Source: an uncultured Paraprevotella sp. (GTDB lineage Bacteria > Bacteroidota > Bacteroidia > Bacteroidales > Bacteroidaceae). From it: DNA of 8,825 nucleotides. The position numbers and the translations under genes are program-made. Under the pieces are notes generated by a model. The model was not told where the DNA came from. It ran no database searches and saw only the letters and a list, made by a program, of their open reading frames with translations. Where the stretch lies: the NCBI GenBank assembly GCA_900770805.1, contig CAAGLP010000066.1, positions 1 to 8,825 of the forward strand. Reading direction: 5' to 3'. Shown in pieces: positions 5,285 through 8,825 of this stretch (positions are counted from its first letter, which is position 1; every line of letters begins with the position of its first letter).

Positions 5285-6614
5285 TCTCCTTGCGCAACTG
5301 GAAGTGCAGTATGCAGTTGCCGGACTCGTCGGCCTGTACCGTGCCGATAAGGTCACGGGCCTTGAGTTTCTGGCCCTTGCGTACAATTACCGAGGAAAGA
5401 TTACAATATACCGAGATATAACTGCCATGGCGTACAAGCACGTTCTTGGAACCTGAGAATTGGAATACGGCTGTCACTTCTCCATCAAACACACATCTGG
5501 CACGTGCGCCTGGTTTGCCCACATAATTCACTCCCTTATTGTCTAAAGTGACGTTCTTCAGACCAGGTACATTATATTTGCCAAATCGACCTGAAATACG
5601 ATACTGTCCGGTAATGGGCACAGGGAGGCGACCCTTGTTCTGCAGAAAGGTTCCATTCAGTTTCTCATCACTTGCAGTAAGCCATGAGCCGGAGGAAAAA
5701 GATGAAGAAGACTGCTGTTTCTTGGTTGCCGCCCCTCCGGAAGCACCTTGCTTCTTGGGCGCAGACGATGTTCCCTTTGCTGTTTTCTGCTGCGCAGCAG
5801 CCTTACGCTTTGCTTCTGCCTCGGCCTTACGTTTGGCCTCTGCTTCTGCACGCTTTCTGGCCTGCTCTATCTCGTATGCGATGAGGTCATCAATCTTCTT
5901 GTTCAGGGCAGATAGCTCTTTCTGTTGCTTGCTGACCTTTTCACGAAGATTACCTTCTCTACGCTTCAAATTCTTTATATATTGCTGCTGACGCACCTGT
6001 TGCTCATTCAGCTTGCGACGTTGCCTTATAACCTCCTGAAGCAAACCAGCCATACGGCTTTTTGAGGCAAGCAGTGAATTTTGTGCATCCATCAGTTCGC
6101 CCTGTTTCTGCTGTATCTGGCGCCCCAAATCATGCTGATACACAGCATATTCACGCGTATACCTGGCTCGACGATACATCTGTGTCAGGTTTTTGGCACT
6201 TAGTACAAAGACCAATGTATTCTTCACCTTGGGGAACTGGCGGGAGAAACGTATGGCCCTCAAATATTTCTGTTTCTTGTCGGCCAATTGGGCATCCAAA
6301 CTAACGATATTGGCACGCACATGCTTCATCTCCGTCTCTATGCTGTCCATATCATGTTCCATTGTACGGATATGTTCCAGACGATCCTCCAACTGGCGAT
6401 CAATATGGTGAAGATAAGACTGGCCATCCTTTACATCCTTACCAGTCTTGACCAGAGCCTGTTGAGATTTCTTCAGGTTCTTCTGGAGCTGGGTTTTCTG
6501 AGCCTTAAGGTTCTTTACCTTCTTGCTGTTTTGTGCGCACACAGGCATGCCAATGCATAGCACCAACAACACAGAACAGAAACAACGCAAAATACCCTTA
6601 AATCCCATATGCAT
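5247..6614 (-). CDS. EnvC-like exported coiled-coil protein with degenerate LytM (M23) domain
   Basis: A 455-aa periplasmic protein, probably a murein hydrolase activator. It has a signal peptide (hydrophobic core about 11-24, predicted cleavage VCA|QN after 27), long coiled coils (about 30-125 and 165-255), an Ala/Lys/Glu repeat (about 253-275), a Ser/Gly/Ala-rich linker (about 278-312) and a C-terminal LytM domain (about 330-455). Zinc and catalytic positions of active M23 peptidases are mostly replaced. N359 and N363 stand for the His and Asp of HxGxD, N405 for the His of the YxHL motif, and I435 for the first His of HxH; only H437 remains. E. coli EnvC has similar losses and activates AmiA/AmiB without cutting murein itself. 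The start at 6614 is supported by GGAGGA six bases upstream; ATG 6608 is an alternative. It lies 3 bp after the lipoprotein gene and overlaps the argE end by 38 bp. The amidase partner is not in the window. Confidence 0.92.
   Translation of the reverse strand: MHMGFKGILRCFCSVLLVLCIGMPVCAQNSKKVKNLKAQKTQLQKNLKKSQQALVKTGKDVKDGQSYLHHIDRQLEDRLEHIRTMEHDMDSIETEMKHVRANIVSLDAQLADKKQKYLRAIRFSRQFPKVKNTLVFVLSAKNLTQMYRRARYTREYAVYQHDLGRQIQQKQGELMDAQNSLLASKSRMAGLLQEVIRQRRKLNEQQVRQQQYIKNLKRREGNLREKVSKQQKELSALNKKIDDLIAYEIEQARKRAEAEAKRKAEAEAKRKAAAQQKTAKGTSSAPKKQGASGGAATKKQQSSSSFSSGSWLTASDEKLNGTFLQNKGRLPVPITGQYRISGRFGKYNVPGLKNVTLDNKGVNYVGKPGARARCVFDGEVTAVFQFSGSKNVLVRHGSYISVYCNLSSVIVRKGQKLKARDLIGTVQADESGNCILHFQLRKETTKLNPEAWIGR
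5294..5320. repeat. Inverted repeat just after the argE stop
   Basis: GCAACTG (5294-5300) and CAGTTGC (5314-5320) form a perfect 7-bp stem with a 13-nt loop, 9 bp beyond the argE stop. It could form a 3'-end hairpin on the argE transcript, but no T-tract follows, so it is not a standard intrinsic terminator. It lies inside the coding region of the EnvC-like gene and includes the codon for the one surviving LytM histidine. Confidence 0.35.
5800..5847 (-). repeat. Two-unit 24-bp imperfect tandem repeat in the EnvC-like gene
   Basis: Units 5800-5823 and 5824-5847 both begin GCCTTACG on the plus strand and differ by a few substitutions. They encode the octad pattern (R/K)-A-E-A-E-A-K-R in the charged helix between the coiled coil and the linker. 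The unit is in frame, so gain or loss of a copy would only change helix length. Confidence 0.7.
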
Positions 6615-6617
6615 ACC

Positions 6618-7277
6618 CTATCCTCCTATCAGCAAAGTGAGTAGCCTGACTATCTGATCTGAAGTCAAACGTCCATAGCTTGCGGTATTGACCTTAGTAC
6701 GGGTAGTCCAGCCATCCTCCAACTTATGACTGGAGGTATTAAGCACCATCCTTACACTGAAACTGCCCTTTGAGAAAGCCAACTCCATATTATCCGGCAA
6801 TCTGCGGCCATCCTCCAGTTTGGTAAAGCTACCATACTTCCACGTTACACCTTTAACATCTAAATCTGCCGTTTCACCCCAAAAGATGTTCTGCATATCC
6901 TCAAAAGTAATGGCACGGCCCAGCAAGGCAGACAACTCTTGATAGCCAAAGACAGCATACTGCTTCGTGGCACGGCTTACAAAAAGTACACTGTCACGTG
7001 TCATCTCCATCGTACCGACCTGTATGCCTAATATATACGTAGCATTTAATTGGATAACATCATCTCGCTTCATCTTAAGCGTTCCACCTACGGTAATATT
7101 CTTATCTCCGGCATTGGCCAATTCTATATTTGTACGAGCAACCACGCACTCGCCTGTTTTCCAGACAGAATGCACAGAATTCGCAGAAGCATCCTTCATA
7201 GCTTTACGGCTGGATGAGCACGATGCCATGACAAGCACTGCAAAAAGTCCTATTATATAATAATGTATCTGCTTCAT
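6618..7277 (-). CDS. DUF4292-type lipoprotein
   Basis: A 219-aa lipoprotein of unknown function. The N terminus has two polar or charged residues, a hydrophobic stretch and a lipobox MASC with the acceptor cysteine at C20, followed by SSSRK. The mature part is rich in alternating beta-strand patterns (for example ITVGGTLKMKRDDVIQLNA at 61-79). GYQELSALLGRAITFEDMQNIF (111-132) is probably helical. The overall pattern recalls Bacteroidetes DUF4292 proteins. A LolA/LolB-like half-barrel fold is possible, but this is inference. It starts 4 bp after the TPR gene and ends 3 bp before the EnvC-like gene, so all three are almost certainly co-transcribed and may work together at the envelope. Its last two Gly codons (GGAGGA) double as a Shine-Dalgarno for the next gene. 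There is no aspartate at +2; its destination membrane is not certain. Confidence 0.85.
   Translation of the reverse strand: MKQIHYYIIGLFAVLVMASCSSSRKAMKDASANSVHSVWKTGECVVARTNIELANAGDKNITVGGTLKMKRDDVIQLNATYILGIQVGTMEMTRDSVLFVSRATKQYAVFGYQELSALLGRAITFEDMQNIFWGETADLDVKGVTWKYGSFTKLEDGRRLPDNMELAFSKGSFSVRMVLNTSSHKLEDGWTTRTKVNTASYGRLTSDQIVRLLTLLIGG
6621..6626 (-). promoter_or_regulatory. Shine-Dalgarno-like site for the EnvC-like gene
   Basis: The minus strand reads GGAGGA, six bases before the ATG at 6614. It is formed by the last two Gly codons of the lipoprotein gene. Such a strong match is uncommon in Bacteroidetes, where most starts lack it. It favours ATG 6614 over the ATG two codons further on, but may simply reflect the Gly-Gly C terminus. 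Confidence 0.4.
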
Positions 7278-7281
7278 AACC

Positions 7282-8825
7282 TTACTTCTTATTGTAATAC
7301 TTCCTCTTCTTAGCCTTCTTCCGTAAAATAGGCGTCACCTCATCATCTCCACGCCTTACCGCCAACTGCCACAGATAAGTTGCACGTTCAGCATCTCCAT
7401 TCATCCATGCTATATCTCCAGCATGTTCCAATATGGCAGTACTGGTGTACAAATCTGTCATCAGGAATTGCTCGCTACTGTCGCGAGGCACAACCTTATC
7501 CATATATTCCTGTGCCTGTTCGTACTTGGCCTGCATGAACAATATCCATGCATACGTGTCCAAATAAGTCCTATTATCTGGTTCTGCCTTTATTGTACGA
7601 TAACTCATCTCCTCTGCCTTGTCCAAATATTCGTTACGTAACGATAGATAATAGGCATAATTGTTAAGGCACAACACATTATCCTTGTTGTACACAAGCG
7701 CAGAGTCATACTGAAGGAATGCGTCGGCATGCTTGCCCATCTTGTAGAATACATCACCCTTTACGGTGAAAGCATCTGAAACTAACGCCAAACGTGTATC
7801 CTCCGAGCGTAAGCGTATGCCACGATCCAACACTTCCAAGGCCTCTGCATTGTTGTTGCGCTCCAACATTATCATACCAAGAAAATAAGGATATACCAGA
7901 TCCTTGGGATGGTAGTTCACACCTCTACGACATATCTCCTCTAAAGAAAAGTAATCCTTGCGCGAAGCATAATACTGAAGCAGCCATTGTGTAGCCATCT
8001 CATTGTCAGGTTCCACCAATAATACACGGGACATCACCGATTGTATCATTTCCTGAGGCTTCTGCCTATAGTCCAAAAAAGCGGCATACATGGTTAGCAG
8101 TTCCACATTAGTGGAATCCAACTGCAGTACGCGTTCAAAACGTTTGATTATCTGTTCTGTGTCTGCAGAATCCGGAGACATGCGTTGTACCATCTGCTGT
8201 ATCAGCACTACGCGCTTTGCGGTTTCCGTTTCGGGTGCGTAAAGTATGGAGTCGCGTGTAGCATCATACAAGCTATCCATACCTTGCGACAGATAATAGT
8301 CCAGCATAGCCATCTGAAGAGGCACATTTGCAGGATCAATAGCTCTAACTTCGTCGTACATCTGCAGAGCCTTCTCATAATCGCCCAACTGCTGATAACA
8401 GTAAGCCATGTCTATCTTATAGGAGAGGTCGGCTGGGTATTCATCACACAAGCTCTGTAATTCTGCAAAAGCCTTCACACTATCGCCCATCTCCATATAA
8501 AGGGAGAACTTCTCATTGCTCAGTTGCGACATCTTGCCCTCAAGCATCTCCAACCGGTCCAAAGTGCTTATGGCATCCTCCAACCTACCAGTCTTGGAAT
8601 AAATGCTGGCCAAATGCGACAAGACATCCGACCGATTGCTCTGCAACTTACTTATATGTTCCAGCAAGGGCAAGGCATCATCCTCACATCCCTGACGAAG
8701 GAGAATTGCGGCCAAAGGTTCTATATAATACGTATTGTCGGGATCCAAGTCCACAGCCTTATGAAGATATTCCAGGCCAGCACTATCCTGACGAAGATAA
8801 AAGCTAATCCTGCCCAACTGATACA
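7282..8825 (-). CDS. Tetratricopeptide-repeat protein, N terminus cut by right edge
   Basis: At least 513 residues are visible, and the frame is open to the right edge, so the true start lies outside. The TTG at 8815-8817 is not a credible start because it falls inside a TPR helix. About 12 TPR-like repeats of roughly 34 residues fill the visible part. Clear units include IDMAYCYQQLGDYEKALQMY, NNYAYYLSLRNEYLDKAEEM and LDTYAWILFMQAKYEQAQEY, with typical DPxN or EPDN turns between repeats. The protein ends in a basic tail, KKAKKRKYYNKK. TPR solenoids act as protein-binding scaffolds. The signal peptide or lipobox, if any, is outside the window, so location is unknown. It lies 4 bp before the DUF4292-type lipoprotein and upstream of the EnvC-like gene in an apparent envelope operon, which suggests a periplasmic or outer-membrane role. 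No catalytic domain is visible. Confidence 0.92.
   Translation of the reverse strand, partial: YQLGRISFYLRQDSAGLEYLHKAVDLDPDNTYYIEPLAAILLRQGCEDDALPLLEHISKLQSNRSDVLSHLASIYSKTGRLEDAISTLDRLEMLEGKMSQLSNEKFSLYMEMGDSVKAFAELQSLCDEYPADLSYKIDMAYCYQQLGDYEKALQMYDEVRAIDPANVPLQMAMLDYYLSQGMDSLYDATRDSILYAPETETAKRVVLIQQMVQRMSPDSADTEQIIKRFERVLQLDSTNVELLTMYAAFLDYRQKPQEMIQSVMSRVLLVEPDNEMATQWLLQYYASRKDYFSLEEICRRGVNYHPKDLVYPYFLGMIMLERNNNAEALEVLDRGIRLRSEDTRLALVSDAFTVKGDVFYKMGKHADAFLQYDSALVYNKDNVLCLNNYAYYLSLRNEYLDKAEEMSYRTIKAEPDNRTYLDTYAWILFMQAKYEQAQEYMDKVVPRDSSEQFLMTDLYTSTAILEHAGDIAWMNGDAERATYLWQLAVRRGDDEVTPILRKKAKKRKYYNKK

Noticed and set aside
8815..8817. TTG as the start of the TPR gene
   Set aside because: The frame stays open to the window edge and the residues before and after fit one TPR helix, so the gene begins outside the window.

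Overview
The window looks like chromosomal DNA of a Bacteroidales bacterium, probably Prevotella-like or Bacteroides-like. Three things support this. The two recognisable promoters carry the Bacteroidetes -7 element TAnnTTTG. Most starts lack a Shine-Dalgarno sequence. The proteins (RF2 with a lengthened loop after GGQ, an ArgE-type M20 deacylase, a DUF4292-type lipoprotein, a degenerate EnvC-like LytM protein) resemble Bacteroidetes versions. I saw no mobile elements, tRNA or rRNA genes, CRISPR arrays or long non-coding stretches. The window is dense, and its largest gap is 129 bp.

Left block (1-4090, minus strand), in transcription order: a long-chain acyl-CoA synthetase, peptide chain release factor 2 (prfB), a short CYTH-domain protein, and the N-terminal part of an NSS-family sodium-dependent transporter that runs off the left edge. 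Junctions are a 4-bp ATGA overlap, a 47-bp gap and a 31-bp overlap, so this is probably one transcript starting just upstream of the acyl-CoA synthetase. The functions are mixed: lipid activation, translation termination, a predicted triphosphate-binding enzyme, and solute uptake.

Centre (4091-4219): a compact divergent promoter region with one TAnnTTTG element per strand. The plus-strand promoter drives the only plus-strand gene, an argE-like M20 deacylase (4220-5284). In Bacteroides-type arginine synthesis the substrate may be the N-succinyl rather than the N-acetyl compound.

Right block (5247-8825, minus strand), in transcription order: a long TPR protein cut by the right edge, a DUF4292-type lipoprotein, and an exported EnvC-like protein with coiled coils and a LytM (M23) domain that has lost most catalytic positions. 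Gaps are 4 and 3 bp, so this is an operon, probably for a cell-envelope function such as control of murein hydrolysis. Its last gene overlaps the end of argE tail to tail by 38 bp.

The most interesting points are the TPR/lipoprotein/degenerate-LytM cluster as a possible envelope module, prfB without the usual programmed frameshift, the convergent coding overlap, and the unexpected gene set sharing a transcript with prfB. None of these is proof of a new system; most of the window is ordinary core genome.
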